DNA from: Triplophysa rosa
Lineage: Eukaryota > Chordata > Actinopteri > Cypriniformes > Nemacheilidae
Direction: 5' to 3'
Length of the DNA stretch: 64,000 bases
NCBI RefSeq assembly: GCF_024868665.1
Contig: NW_026634147.1
Span: 571 to 64,570, forward strand
This document shows positions 1-11,963 of the stretch, piece by piece. The notes under the pieces were generated by a model. It searched no databases, was not told the origin of the DNA, and saw nothing but the letters and a program-made list of their open reading frames with translations. Position numbers and translations under genes: made by a program. The first letter of the stretch is position 1. Each line of letters begins with the position of its first letter.

Positions 1-1998
1 TAGCTCGAGCACACTTCAACCGTCACCGGAGTACATCTGATTCTGAGGTAAGCTAGATGTTTTGATTTTACATAGTTCTTTACACTTATATATAAAATAT
101 TCCACCAATATGTTGTTGTTGAAGTTGTTATGTGTTATACGGTTTAGGTTTTGAAACCTTATTTTTTAATTTATCGTCGTGTTAGCTTAGCACACGGCCT
201 GTCTGAGGGGAGCCGCAGTTAATCTCTTTGGGAAATGTTAAAGCCGTTTTAGTTGTTTAAAACAACCACATACAGCATCTATGAAGTGTAAAACATTAAA
301 CTTTTTATCATTTTAAGATGGCCGTTTGGTTATTTCAATTGGAAATAAAACCACAAAACTGTTTGCTTGAGCGTAGCTAAACAACATTGTCCTTACGAAG
401 CCTGTAAACTAAATTAACACAAGGTTGTAGTTATGCATTTACTTATTCACCATTGTCTCTATGTTGCCAGTTTTTTTTTTTTTTTGTACCTGCAACCTGG
501 AGCATCACTTCAGCTCAGTAATGTAAGTAAAAAGTTATCAAGCAATTGTTAAATAGCAGCAAAAAATGAGTAATGAAATAACAATCAATGGCAAATAGAA
601 CAGATACAAATGATGGAAACAGTGTGTTTAATGTAGGTCTGAAATTGTTATTTAAAGTGAAGTGTAATTAAATGGACAAGCTGCTATAAACACAGGCACT
701 CACTGTTGTGCTTAAAACATGCAATAGGCAAAATGTTGTTCAACTCTTATGATTTCTGACTGATTGAACATAAAAAAACAGTGATTGTTCTAATTGTGTT
801 AGTTCTGTCCGGGGGAGACCTGGAAGCAGTGTTGACACAGCCAACAATGAGGCATGAAGAGCCATCTCCAGTCCCGAAGCTGTGCTGAACAACCGCTTTA
901 TCAGAGTGTTCTGGCGCAGAGAAGCCATGTCCAACTAGACATGTGGCCGGTTAACCGCGGTTACCACCAAATCCTGCTGAAACCGAGCTGCCTGCGATAA
1001 TGCAAGGTATCATTTATTTGATTGATGCGTAGCTTGTCCGTGAAGCACGGCTCGGCGATCAGTAGAAATGCTGCTCGATCTAAAAGCAATGCGAGTTTGA
1101 GTCGCTTATAATGTGCATTTGAAAAAGCAACACCCGTCAAACATGATCATTATAAATATACTTTATTATCATGAAAATAACTGAGGAGGATTGAGGATCG
1201 GTGATAAAAACATGTCCTTAGGCATTTCCTACTACTACATGTGTTATGGTCTTCTTCTGCAGTGTGTATTTGGAGTTTCTGCACGAGAGTGCCCTCTGGC
1301 TTTCAGATGCAGCAGCATTTTACCGTACTGCACTCACAAATTGTGCATAAATCACGTGATATATATTTTCGGTGAACCGGGCATATGTCTACGTCCAACG
1401 CACAGGAGCAGAGACCCAGTCAGAGTTGGAACCCTGGCCAACAGCACCCCTCAGCAGCACATAAGGTGTGATGCCCTGTTGATGCTTTATATTGTTGTAT
1501 TTATAGCTGGAGTAAAATGAATGCAGCACTGCCTGTAGTTCAATACTCAGTCTCTCTGCATACTGTACACAAAGTTCCAAAAGTTCATATGTCAAAAGCA
1601 CTGTGTGTCAAAAGAGTGGTTTTCACTTTGTCTAACATTAATTTTATAGCAGCAGCTATATAAGGCTGCATCATTTAATTATGATTATTTTATTTATTAT
1701 TAATAAATCAGTCATAATCCATGACATTGTGGAGGCAAAGAACAAGCTGATCCAAAGCAGAGTTAATCTTGTTTGATTCTGTAATACCATGGTTTCTGTT
1801 TGATTGGAATTTTAAGGTGTGTATTATAGTTATACTTGATCTAATGTTTAGAATGTGGAATTTAGTAATATCATTTGTTTTCTGTTTACCCACTATTGTA
1901 TTGATGTCTTGTTTTTTAGGAAGGAATTATTTCTCAACAGAGCCACCTCACTGGATGGTAATGAACTTTCCATGTCTAACGCCGGCTTCACACTGGGT
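1..1998. other. AT-rich intergenic DNA, no gene seen
   Basis: I see no supported gene here. The short open frames lack recognisable domains, splice context or codon bias. A poly-T run lies near 471-485. Nothing else recognised. Confidence 0.5.
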
Positions 1999-2340
1999 TA
2001 GGGCTGTAGCGTACGTGTATCGATATCGAACTGTCACGAAAACCCCCTTGAAGGGCAGAGCGTGGCATTACGTAAGGGTTCTCAACTCTGGCCCGCGAGA
2101 TCCATTTTCCTGCCGAGATTAGCCCCAACTCTGATAAAACACACCTGTACAAGCTAATCAGCGTCTCTAGGAACAGACACGTTCAACTGCAGCAAAATTG
2201 TGTGGCATATCTTATTAAAGTAACGCAAGAGCGATTCAAGTGCCGACTGCTCCGTATGGATCTGAATCGCTCTTGTGGTACTTTATGCGATACGCCATGC
2301 AATTTACACAGCCCTGCTGCAGTTGAACGCATCTGTTCAT
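1999..2340. mobile_element. Truncated hAT-like foldback MITE, one end only
   Basis: It begins with TAGGGCTGTA and then follows the left arm and centre of the complete element at 3278-3839, sharing CTCAACTCTGGCCCGCGAGA, CTAATCAGCGTCT and GAACAGAC. A central hairpin pairs GCAAGAGCGATTCA with TGAATCGCTCTTGTG. The matching right terminus is missing, so this is an older half copy. Family assignment is inferred from the complete relative. Confidence 0.6.
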
Positions 2341-3269
2341 CATCACTATAATAATAATGAAACTCAATACAAATTCTGTCAAACAGGAGCACAGAAAGGT
2401 GTTGGTTTTAGGATAAATCTGGGCCAGAATTGAAATGAAACGTTGATTATATTTGGGTCAGTTCTGCTTTATTTGTTTTGTTTTCTGACATGTGGCATTG
2501 CTTTGGCATGCCTGCGGCCCAAATCTGGCAAACAGGAGCGGTCCACCCAAGTGCCATCATTCCATGCCGTATGTGGGCCAGATGAGGGGTTATGGGGAGT
2601 AAGGTGTGGGCCGGATTTGGTCCGCAAAATTTTGCTATCTGGGTGAGCACCTGTCAGTTTGTGGAGTTTGTGTTGTAAAGTCACATGTTTCAGTAAATTG
2701 AAGGTTTTGTTATAAGCTGCTGTTTTCTCTTTTTCTCTCTCACAACACAATAGTTTTACCTTTTCAAAGTATTCACTGGAGGTGCACAAATATGCGAAAT
2801 ATACTATACTATGCAGGTTGTCTTTAACAGGAAGACAGATAGGTTGAGAGTGACTCTAGGAACAAGCACCACTTCCAGTTATAACACTGTTTAAAAAATG
2901 TATCTTAAAGAATCTGACAAAGTTTTGGAATTTTAATTTCATCTCCAACACTGACAGGACTTGAATTGGTGCTGGTCCCTCAAAGTCACACAAAGTGTGT
3001 TTGTTTTTGTGGAACGAGAAGGAGTCACACTCCAGTTTGGTTAGTTTATTTTATAGAAAAGAAGCAATAATAGTGATTCCCCTTGTGTGCCTCACTGAAT
3101 ATACTAGACATACACAGTTGGTACAAAATAACATTTTATTTTATTCTTAAACATTGCACTTAATTTGTAAATTTATAGTAGCCTATACTTGACTTTTATA
3201 CATCTGTGTGTATTTGAGAGTAAATGGCTTTTATATTAGTCTTGTATAGAAGGTTTGAATGCTTTAAAT
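2341..3269. other. No gene seen
   Basis: AT-rich DNA between two related MITEs. The open frames at 2443-2789 on both strands overlap each other and have no recognisable domain. Confidence 0.45.
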
Positions 3270-3277
3270 ATGTATTT

Positions 3278-3839
3278 TAGGGGTGTAATGGTTGTACCGA
3301 ACTGTCACAAAAAGTCACTTGGAAAATTCCAAATGGAAGTGATCATGCCTTACTCCCCTCGAAGGGCAGCGTGCCATTCTGTCAGGGTTCTCAACTCTGG
3401 CCCGCGAGATCCATTTCCCTGCCGAGAAACTGATAAAACCCACACGTACAAGCTAATTAGTGTCTTTAGGAACAGACGCATTCAAATGCAGCAGGGCTGT
3501 GCAAATTGCGCGGCGTATCGTATTAAAGTACCGCGAGAGCGATTCAGATCCATACGGAGCAGTCGGCACTTGAATTACTCTCGCGGGTACTTTAATGACA
3601 TACGCAGCCCTGCATTAAGTTGAACGCATCTGTTCCTAAAGATGCTGATTAGCTTGTTTAGGTGTGTTTTATCAAAGTTGGGGCTAAATTCTGCAGGAAA
3701 GGGGATCTCGCGGGACAGAGTTGAGAACCACTGACAATGGCACGCTCTGCCCTTCGGAGCTAGTAAGGCATAATGATCACATCATTTGGAATGTTCCCCG
3801 TCACTGTTCGGTGTGAATACAAGTACTGTTACACCCCTA
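3278..3839. mobile_element. Complete hAT-like foldback MITE with 8-bp target duplication
   Basis: The 562-bp element starts TAGGGGTGTAA and ends in the inverse, TTACACCCCTA. It is flanked by an identical 8-bp repeat ATGTATTT at 3270-3277 and 3840-3847, the target duplication length of hAT transposases. The two halves are imperfect inverted arms: CTCAACTCTGGCCCGCGAGA on the left faces GATCTCGCGGGACAGAGTTGAG on the right, around a GAGAGCGATTCAG hairpin. It has no transposase, so it is non-autonomous. Relatives are the half copy at 1999-2340 and a short piece at 13843-13940. Confidence 0.85.
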
Positions 3840-3847
3840 ATGTATTT

Positions 3848-4772
3848 GTGAATGTATTTCGTATAAATAATAAATCAATGTAACATGATGTTTAATACAT
3901 TATTACGGTCTAATTTATCTATTAGTATTTTGAGATTGAGAAGTGAACTATTTCATCGATTTTTAATGACAATTAAAATGTTATTGTATTTTTTGTCAGT
4001 TGTTTTATTTTGAGAGTAATAATATATAATATTGAATATGACATTATATAATATTGAATATGACATTATATAATATACAATATATGAATATATTGAATTT
4101 TAAAAAGACCAAATTTAGACTTGAAAGGGACGTCTTTTCACCTTTCACTTTTCAACCAAATTTGTCTGGCAGTTTTGACTTCTTTTTGACGACTTTCTGC
4201 TGGGTGGGTTCTTCCCGTTACACGTCGACTGCAATTATCAACAATTTTCTAACAATGATTCAATTTGCTTTAAGATCATTGAAGTCAATTTATTTCAAAC
4301 AGTCTCACTCAATTCATTTATTGCCATGTGAAAACTCAAATTAGTCTGAAAACACATTTTGCCTAGTTTTCACTTTGTACAGAGGCCCACTGGACATCAA
4401 TTTCAGACGTTCAGAAGACAGAAAAAAGACGTCATTAAAAACATTCATTCTTGGCTCCTCGGGGGGTGTATTTTGGGAAATGAATGGGTAAGAGCAAAAC
4501 AGTGAGTTGAAAGACTGTCAGTAGAAGCTATTGAGCTGCCATTTGTCATTAAGAGACTCAAAACAGAAAAAAAACAACTTATTACTAAAGAGGCAAAACA
4601 CAAAAATGGTCATTCTGCAAAAGCCCTAACCTGCGTGTTGGCAAGCTTTTAAGATTTCCCACACCTTTTTGGGTTGTTTTGGGGTTATTTCTTTGTTCTG
4701 TTATATGACACGTGACACGTTTAGAGATTTACAACACTGTGTTTCTATACAGTAAAGCCGCTTTCAAACCAT
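3848..4772. other. No gene seen; short AT-rich tandem repeat
   Basis: A short direct repeat of ATTGAATATGACATTATATA lies at about 4030-4085. Otherwise unremarkable. Confidence 0.4.
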
Positions 4773-4855
4773 CCCTTACGAAAATTAACCATTTTTTTTT
4801 ACTGTAGTAAAACCATGTTTTTTTTGTTTTAAACCATGGTTATTTTTCGCAAGGG
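4773..4855. mobile_element. 83-bp foldback MITE (CCCTTACGAAAA ends)
   Basis: It starts CCCTTACGAAAATTAACCA and ends with the near-inverse GGTTATTTTTCGCAAGGG, so almost the whole element folds on itself. The same termini and the ACCATGGT core recur at 5161-5395 and 7015-7166. No coding capacity. Confidence 0.7.
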
Positions 4856-5160
4856 ATGTGCATTATGAAAACTGCTATAGTATTAAATGTGATTTGACTT
4901 GGTATATAAGATATGTTATCATTTTTAAACAACTTAATAAGAATCCATGTCATAAATTACCCAGGGCTCAATGCAAAAATGTCCAATATTCTAAATGTAA
5001 GGCTAAAGGAAAAGGACAAATCCGCACACGGCTATATGCAGGGCTTACACCTCCTCAAAAAACATTTATTTAATGCTTCATTAGAGGCAATAGAAACCAG
5101 TGAAAAGTGCAAAACTTTTTCGGGACACAGCTCATCCTCAGTGCCAAATAACCCTGATGT

Positions 5161-5395
5161 ACCATATACCATGGGTTTACTACAGTTAAAATTGAAAAAC
5201 CATGTTTTCACTACAGTTAAAACAACAAAAAACATGGTTACTGTATTAAAACAATGGTTATCACAAAATAACCATTGTTTTGCCCTAAGTAATCAATGCA
5301 CCAAAAAACCATGGTTACTACACTTGTACCACAAAAGAAAAACATGGTTCATTTTCGTAAAAAATTCAAAATGTGACAGAAAACAAAACCATGGT
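5161..5395. repeat. Degenerate copy of the ACCATGGT foldback family
   Basis: Repeated ACCATGGTTACTAC and AACATGGTTACTGTATTAAA motifs match the copy at 7015-7166 closely. The terminal CGTAAGGG has decayed to CGTAAAAAA. The open frame through it (4913-5464) is a by-product of the repeat. Confidence 0.6.
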
Positions 5396-6539
5396 AAATA
5401 CCTCTTGTCTGTTATTTTGTGTTTGTTATATTTCATGATATTCTATTTAGTACTCTGTGGATAAGTTGAGCGCTGAAAACACTGATAGTGAAGAAAAAGC
5501 CAAACATCAGAATCTACACAAAAACCTGTTTAAAGTTACACACTGACCTGAGAACAGCAGCACATGAATCAGTATTTCCATTGCTGATGGATTTGCAGTA
5601 TGAAATAAATCTGAAACAGTGAAAAGAAAATGCTGAATAAAATAGTAGATAATCTTGCAATTATAAGAACTATTATTATAACAACAGTAGGACTGAAAAT
5701 CAACCTGAACGGTCTTTGTTTAATTAAATTGTGTGCTCTTTAGATTTCTAACATTGTTTGAAAAGTGTCTATTTGCTGTTTTGCCGTCTGGGTTAGCATT
5801 TTATAAAGATCAGATGCACAAACATTTGCTGATTGTTTTACATGTGTTAAACCCTTTCATCGAAAAACATATACAAATGAGGAACACACACATTTGTAAA
5901 CTTTGTCCAAATCTGGCAATACCGCAATGCCGAGTTTCAAGAGTACGATTGTGTTGTATCTGAACGCATTATACTCTGCTTTTAATGGATTGTATTAGTT
6001 GCTTCTATAACAATGTACACATTACAAACAAGGCTAGATTATGACATTAATGTAGAATTAACATGGCTCTTTGATAGCATCTAATTTGTTAACTGCATGT
6101 TTAATATGTCCTGATTGAAAGGAAACATAGTTTACATTGCAAATGGTATGTAAAGTTTAATAATTCACAAACAACTTGTTTTCAAGGAAAGCAATAGATT
6201 TGCATCAGATGTAAAACATATGACCTATAAAACTTAAAAGAGCCTTTTCATTCAATTTTATAAACTTAAAATAGGCACTTTTTTCTGGAGCTACGAAAAC
6301 AAAGCAAGTTGTCCATAACATTGCTTTAATCTCTTTAAACTGTGTCATAACTCCATATTCAAATATTAATAACATCACTCAAAACGTATTTAAAGATCTT
6401 CATTGTGATGATGTAATTATCATTTTCTGATCCCACTAGATCTTAGTTCTCTTTGCCACAACATATGTGTGGACAGCTAAATAAAACTTATATAATAATA
6501 ATATAATAAAACTAATAAATAAGGACAAATAAGGATTTT
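5396..6539. other. No gene seen
   Basis: AT-rich non-coding DNA without recognised repeats. Confidence 0.4.
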
Positions 6540-7014
6540 TCAAACTCTGCTGTTTTGTGTTTCGTGGAAACGTGGCTAAATGACTTATTCCCGGACAGCG
6601 CGCTACATCTGCCCAGCTACCAGCTGTTCAGAGCGGACCGTGACGCAGAATCAACGGGGAAGTCGCGCGGTGGTGGGGTATGTTTCTACATCAATGAAAA
6701 GTGGTGTACAGATACAACAGTGATGAAGATGTGCTGTCTCGACCTAGAAGCACTCTTCATTAACTGTAAGCCCTTTTACTCGCCGCGAGAGTTTTCCTCG
6801 TTCATTCTCGTGTGTGTTTACATTCCACCGCAAGCGCACGTGAGCGTGGCGTTACAACAGCTCGCCGATCACATCACGGATACTGAGCAACAACATCCGG
6901 ACTCTGTTATTATTATTCTTGGCGACTTTAATCAGGCAAAACATACACTCGAGCAGCCAAAATACAGACAACACATCACATGCCCTACCAGAGACAAAAA
7001 TATTTGCCATTGCT
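6540..7014 (+). pseudogene. LINE fragment, APE-type endonuclease (part 1)
   Basis: The plus-strand translation carries an apurinic-endonuclease-like domain of a non-LTR retrotransposon: ETWLND near the start, RADRD, GGGVCFYIN, VCVYIPP and the catalytic-loop IIILGDFN. It is 5'-truncated, since the first endonuclease strands and any ORF1 are absent. The reading stops in register at CHCY, base 7014, and resumes at 8210, where the next residues TTIKNAYRSV continue the same domain. The clade is L2/CR1-superfamily by my recollection of fish elements; clade level is inference. Non-functional. Confidence 0.8.
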
Positions 7015-7166
7015 ACAAAAACCATGGTTTTACTACAGTTAAAACCAAAAAAACATGGTTACTGTATTAAAACAGTAACCTGGTTTTGCCCAAGTAATCA
7101 ATGCACCAAAAAACCATGGTTACTACACTTGTACCACAAAAAAACAGTTTAATTTTTCGTAAGGGA
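7015..7166. mobile_element. ACCATGGT foldback copy inside the LINE
   Basis: It follows the last LINE base directly and ends with TTTTTCGTAAGGG, the family terminus. The opposite terminus is missing. It is very similar to 5230-5385. Confidence 0.6.
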
Positions 7167-7551
7167 ATGACTACTGCATCACTCAAGCTTTAACATTGGG
7201 GTGGCCTTTGTGTTCGTGTTGTAACCTTTTCTTTTTTCTGTAATAAAACCTGCATATTCGTGCAACGACATGTTCCAAAGACATCAACAGAACGGTTAAT
7301 CATGCACTACTCGATAGCTTCCGCTTCCGGGTCACTACAAACAATCTGCACAAAATTGAATAAGATTTTCACACGTGTATTTTAATTCCCGATTTCCACT
7401 TATAACACATTTGAAAAAAAACAGGACAACGGGTCATTTGTTCGTTTTTCGTTTTCATAATCAACGCAAAAACCTGAAAACAGCTGGATTCCCGATTTTG
7501 ATGTTCTAATTGCAAAAGGAAAATCCGTTGGCCGCCAAGTACACGGACCAT

Positions 7552-7650
7552 TAGTGATGGGTCGTTCATGAACGATTCGTTCTTTTTGAACGAATCTTTA
7601 AAATGACTCGGGAGTAACGAGTGTCTCAGCGAGTGATTCGTTCATTTTGT
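7552..7650. mobile_element. hAT-like terminus (TAGTGATGGG), left
   Basis: TAGTGATGGGTCGTTC is followed by subterminal GAACGATTCGTTC and GACTCG motifs. A matching inverted terminus lies at 9590-9681. Flanking 8-mers (CGGACCAT and TTTAACAT) are not the same, so the two ends are not proven to belong to one insertion. Confidence 0.45.
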
Positions 7651-8208
7651 GTTGACCGCGCATGTGCAACATTGTACCAGAAACAGTAATGAAGTTCGTC
7701 TCTCGAGTCATCGGGTCCGAGTCCTTTCGTTCTTTTATACCGGAAAGAGAAATGATTAGTTCGTCTCTCGAGTCATCGGGTCCGAGCCCTTTTGTTCTTT
7801 TGTCAAATGGTAGCTCCGCAGGCAAACCTGCAGCCTGTACCGGAGTCTTCGAGTCCGAGTCTTTAACGTTACGTGACCACTTCCCGGATCATCAGTCAAA
7901 TGCATGATGTACGTGTTATATGTTGTATTATAGGAAGAAATATTATAAAATGATCAAAAGATATGTGCAATAAACATCTTCTCTAAAACGTACCGTTCTG
8001 TTCTTTTTTCTGTCAGTATATTCATAAATGTTTCTTGTGGATTTCTGCATGTGTTTTTAATTTATCTTAATAACTAACTATTTTGCATAAGAACTGTGCT
8101 GGCAAAATATAAACATAAGCAACACTAGTAAAGTCAGTGTTTATGTCTAATGCATATATTACACAAGTGATCTCTTATTAAATAATTGCACATTTAAATG
8201 ATTTCAAA
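7651..8208. repeat. Interior of the sequence that interrupts the LINE
   Basis: It contains two near-identical direct copies of a stretch around 7692-7732 and 7755-7795 (GTCTCTCGAGTCATCGGGTC, then CGAG). No transposase was recognised. It ends at the single N at 8209, immediately before LINE sequence resumes. Confidence 0.45.
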
Positions 8209-8209
8209 N

Positions 8210-9320
8210 ACCACAATAAAGAATGCATATCGCTCTGTCCCTAAAGCAGCTTTAGGACTGTCTGATCACTGCCTGGTTCACCTTATCCCAGCCTACAGGC
8301 AGAAACTAAAAGCTGCCAAACCTATGGTAAGGACTGTTAAAAGATGGACCAACGAAACAGAGCGGGCCTTACAAGCCTGTTTCGAATGCACCGATTGGAG
8401 TGTTTTTGAAGCTGCTACCACCGATCTGGACGAGCTCACAGAGACTGTAACATCATACATCAGTTTCTGTGAGGATTTGTGCATTCCTACCAGGACTTCC
8501 TTAAAATACAACAATATAATACCATGGTTCTCAGCAAAACTCAGACAGATTCGCCAGCCACCAGGAGGATGCCTACAGGAAAGAGGACAAAGTCTTGTAC
8601 AAGCAGGCTAGGAACACATTGACAAAGGAGATCAGAGTGGCTAAGAGAAACTACTCTAAAAAGTTGGAAAATCGTTTTCAGCCAACGACCCTGCGTCTGT
8701 GTGGAAAGGCCTTAAAGACATCACCAACTACAAGCCACCATCCCCCAATTTTGCAGGCAATCAACACCTGGTCAATGATCTGAATGACTTTTACTGCAGA
8801 TTTGAAAATGCTAACTTTACACCTCACACCAACTCTGACATTCTCTCTACACAACACCTATCACCTTCAGTCACCCCACCTCCTGCACTTCAGATCAGTG
8901 AAGAGGATGTGCCGAGTCTTTAGGAAACAAAAGACAAGAAAAGCACCAGGCCCAGATGGTATCTCCCCAGCCTGTCTTAAAAGCTGTGCTATTCAACTGG
9001 CCTTCATCTTCTCACAGATCTTCAACAGATCACTGGAGCTGTGCACAGTTCCTTCCTGTTTCAAGCGCTCCACCATAATCCCCATCCCAAAGAAACCCAA
9101 AATCACAGGACTGAATGACTACAGACCCTCGCTCTCACATCTGTGGTCATGAAGTCATTCGAGAGACTGGTACTGGCTTATCTGAAGGACATCACAGAAC
9201 CCTTACTGGACCCCCTGCAGTTTGCCTACAGAGCAAACAGGTCTGTTGAGGATGCAGTTAACATGGGGCTGCATTTTGTCCTGAAACATCTGGATAGACC
9301 AGGGAAGCCTATTATTATTT
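8210..9320 (+). pseudogene. LINE fragment, end of endonuclease to reverse transcriptase (part 2)
   Basis: The sequence resumes with the last endonuclease motif (LSDHCLV), continues through the linker ([16 protein letters not shown]) and enters the reverse transcriptase: KAPGPDGISPACL, then LNDYRP and KSFERLVLAYL, then DPLQFAYRANRSVEDAVN. Frameshifts separate the pieces (about 8560-8610, 8740 and 8900). It loses LINE similarity near 9318, before the YADD catalytic box, so the 3' part of RT and the tail are gone. Same orientation and order as the 6540-7014 piece. Dead copy. Confidence 0.85.
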
Positions 9321-9589
9321 ACTTTGCAAACTGCATGAGACTTTTTAGTAAAAAACAACAACCTGTAGACCTTATTGCATACCTGAGTGACCCAAAATTG
9401 TTAATGAATTATAAATGCATAACTTTACAGAAATGCTGTCAGGAAATAATTAAATAACTGTTTCTCATAACTTGTCCCTAACTACAATATAAGTTATTTC
9501 TTATTATATATCTGATCAAAACTAGCATAAATAAACGTTATGGGGTAATTTGGCTATTAACATGCAACATTAATTTAACTCTGCTCAGA

Positions 9590-9681
9590 TGAACGAAATG
9601 ACTCGAAAAAAGATTCGTTCATTTTGCTGAACGAGATTCAAACATCCGAATCGTAAAAATGACTCGAACTTCCCATCACTA
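9590..9681. mobile_element. hAT-like terminus (CCCATCACTA), right
   Basis: It ends CGAACTTCCCATCACTA, the inverse of the 7552 terminus, with internal GATTCGTTC and GACTCG motifs. See that entry for the missing target duplication. Confidence 0.45.
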
Positions 9682-9899
9682 TTTAACATTTCCATGGCGA
9701 CGCGGCACTGATTATCACGTGACACACCCCAGAGCCACAGCAGCTGTATGACTGATGCATTGCTTCTACATCATTTTTCTTTTTTACTCAAAAAAATTCA
9801 CAAACTGTTAACTATGTCATGACATATCTGACATTCCGATTGTCAGATATGTGCATGTGAATGTGTTTTGTTGTTTAAACACTTTTATAATGATCGCGT

Positions 9900-10003
9900 T
9901 AGTTGAGCTGTAAGCGGGCGCCGCCATGTTTGTTTCTGCCGCGGTCTGAGATCTGTCGGATTTACATCACGTGAATTCATCCACTTCTCTTAAAAACACA
10001 AAG
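9900..10003 (+). other. CpG-rich block ending in a splice-donor-like site
   Basis: GCGGGCGCCGCCATGTTTG is followed by a seven-codon open frame and then AAAGGTAAGT at 10001-10010, a strong donor consensus. It resembles a non-coding first exon of a vertebrate gene. No downstream coding exon can be firmly tied to it; the candidate at 12633-12691 is the nearest. Speculative. Confidence 0.2.
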
Positions 10004-10386
10004 GTAAGTGCCTGGTGAACTGGTAGAAGAATTGAGTGATCTTAACAATTGCTTAAATTGCAGATACTGTGTCTGATCTGAATAAAACATCCGTCAAATT
10101 ACATTTGAGGAGATTGTTATTGCCGCTTCCATAGACATCAGTGTGTATTATGCAATCTCTGAATGTATTTGTGCTTGTAGGCACGTGTATATGTCTGAAG
10201 GCTAAATTAAACGTGATGTGCTTGAAAGCACTGCACAGTTGTGATATGTGACAGGATTGAGTCTGTCTCTGGCTCAGTGCCAGCCAAAGCGCTGAATGTT
10301 CTAATCACACCGGTGTGATCGTACGCTGCAAAGGGTTAACAACATTATGAACAGTGAATTTAAGACATCAAGGACAGGCTGGAACC

Positions 10387-10474
10387 CTGCAATTGACGGA
10401 AATCCGTCGTAGACTCGCTGCAATTAACGGAAATCCGTCGTAGACTCGCTGCAATTGACGGAAATCCGTCGTAG
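10387..10474. repeat. 31-bp tandem repeat, 2.8 copies
   Basis: The unit contains ACGGAAATCCGT, itself palindromic, and ends GTCGTAGACTCG. Copies start at 10387, 10418 and 10449 and differ by one base (TTGACGG or TTAACGG). Confidence 0.9.
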
Positions 10475-11537
10475 CGACGGAGAACTTTAATCCATGCATT
10501 TTGGAATTACCGGCAGCTTCGGATGAGAAAATAGTCCCCCACTCACAGTAGCATTATAAGCGCGGCAAACATAACAAATCTCTTGAAATAAAACACCTGA
10601 AAAATTACTTGTAATGTGGTAACCGTGGTATAAGCGGAATAATTGACTCCGGTCCGTTCAATTATCGAAAGTTAATGCACACCCGAGGTGTAACGGCCCA
10701 CCTCCCCAGCAAACACAATCATGTGGGGCCCAAATGGGTTGCACTTGCGCTGATATCTGGGGCCCACCCGGGCAACCCAACTGGGACCCAGCTAATTTGT
10801 CCGCAGTTTCCATGGTGGCCCCACATGTGTTAGCCCAGATGGGCTTATGGTGGGCCCTTAATGGACACCATATAGGCCCCATTTGGGTTAACCAGATAGC
10901 TCCCATTGGTGTCTACAGGAGTCTGCCTAGATGGGTTAATGATGGGACCCAGCTAGGTCTTATATTCGTCTCTTATGGGCCACAATAGTTTGTATGGGTT
11001 ACATTATTTTACGGTAAATCCCTAAATCCAAACATTTAATCCATTAAAATCCTAAAGGTATTTAATAAATCGAAACCAGTAGTGCATGCTTTTAATCAAA
11101 GTTTATTTGAATTAACTTTTCATTTGAACATACATAAAATGTGACGATTTAAACTTTATAAAACACATGTACATTTACAACTTTATAAAACATATGTACA
11201 TTTACAACTTTATAATACACATGAATCTTGAAAAAAGTTAAAGCTACTGAAAACATTTGGCATAACTTGTATATCTGGGCTGTTAAATGATTAATCGTAT
11301 TCAGAATAAAAGTTTGTTTTTACATAATACAGTATATGTATGTGTACTGTGTATCATTGCATTCTTAAACATACATGCATGTGTATTTTTAAGAAAAATA
11401 TGAACATTAATAAATGCTTGTATAATTTCAATTATTGGTAAATATAAGTACATAAAAACAAATATATATGTATATATATTTAGGAAATATTTACGTTTAT
11501 AAATGCAAAATCAATATGCGTAGTAAACATACACATA

Positions 11538-11725
11538 CAGTTAGGGCCATAAATATTTGGACAGAGTCACATTTTTTGTTATTTTAGCTGTGTATCAATA
11601 TGTTTTTGAGTTACAGTTTTATAATAGATATTGTCTTAAAGTGCACACTCTCAGCTTTATTTAGAGTGTATTCACATCCAGATTAGCTGAAGGATTTAGG
11701 AATTACAGCTCTTTAATATGAAGCG
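11538..11725. repeat. Tc1-like element end, copy 1
   Basis: It starts CAGTTAGGGCCATAAATATT and runs about 188 bp nearly identical to 13316-13503, same orientation. Similarity stops at AAGCG, directly before the N at 11726. Confidence 0.7.
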
Positions 11726-11726
11726 N

Positions 11727-11963
11727 GTTATTTTCTGGTTGCAAAAAATAACCAAAAAATAACCATCAGAGAACGTTATTTTCTGGTTATTTTCTGGTTA
11801 TTTAAAAAAAAAACAGCCTGCAACGTTCTGGGAACGTTATTTTCTGGTTGCAAAAAATAAAACCTGAAAAGAACATTCTTAGAACGTTATTTTTTGGTTC
11901 CCAAAAAAATAACCAAAAGGGAACCAAAAACTAACGTTAGGGGAACGTTCTGTGTTTGCTGGG
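11727..11963. repeat. GAACGTTATTTTCTGGTT repeat ending TGTTTGCTGGG
   Basis: Several diverged copies of GAACGTTATTTTCTGGTTGC and its inverse AACCAAAAAATAACC form a self-complementary block. It ends AACGTTCTGTGTTTGCTGGG, the same terminus used at 14455 and, inverted, at 10705 and 28807. Confidence 0.65.

Noticed and set aside
2443..2789. Overlapping 67-106 codon frames on both strands
   Set aside because: No domain, no splice or start support; typical chance frames.
7552..9681. A single 2.1-kb hAT transposon with TAGTGATGGG ends
   Set aside because: The flanking 8-mers differ, and the LINE split at 7014/8210 is in register, so the two ends may come from separate events. Listed only as two termini.
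10380..10480. Possible CRISPR-like array of 31-bp repeats
   Set aside because: Units are directly adjacent with no spacers, and the DNA is vertebrate; it is a simple tandem repeat.
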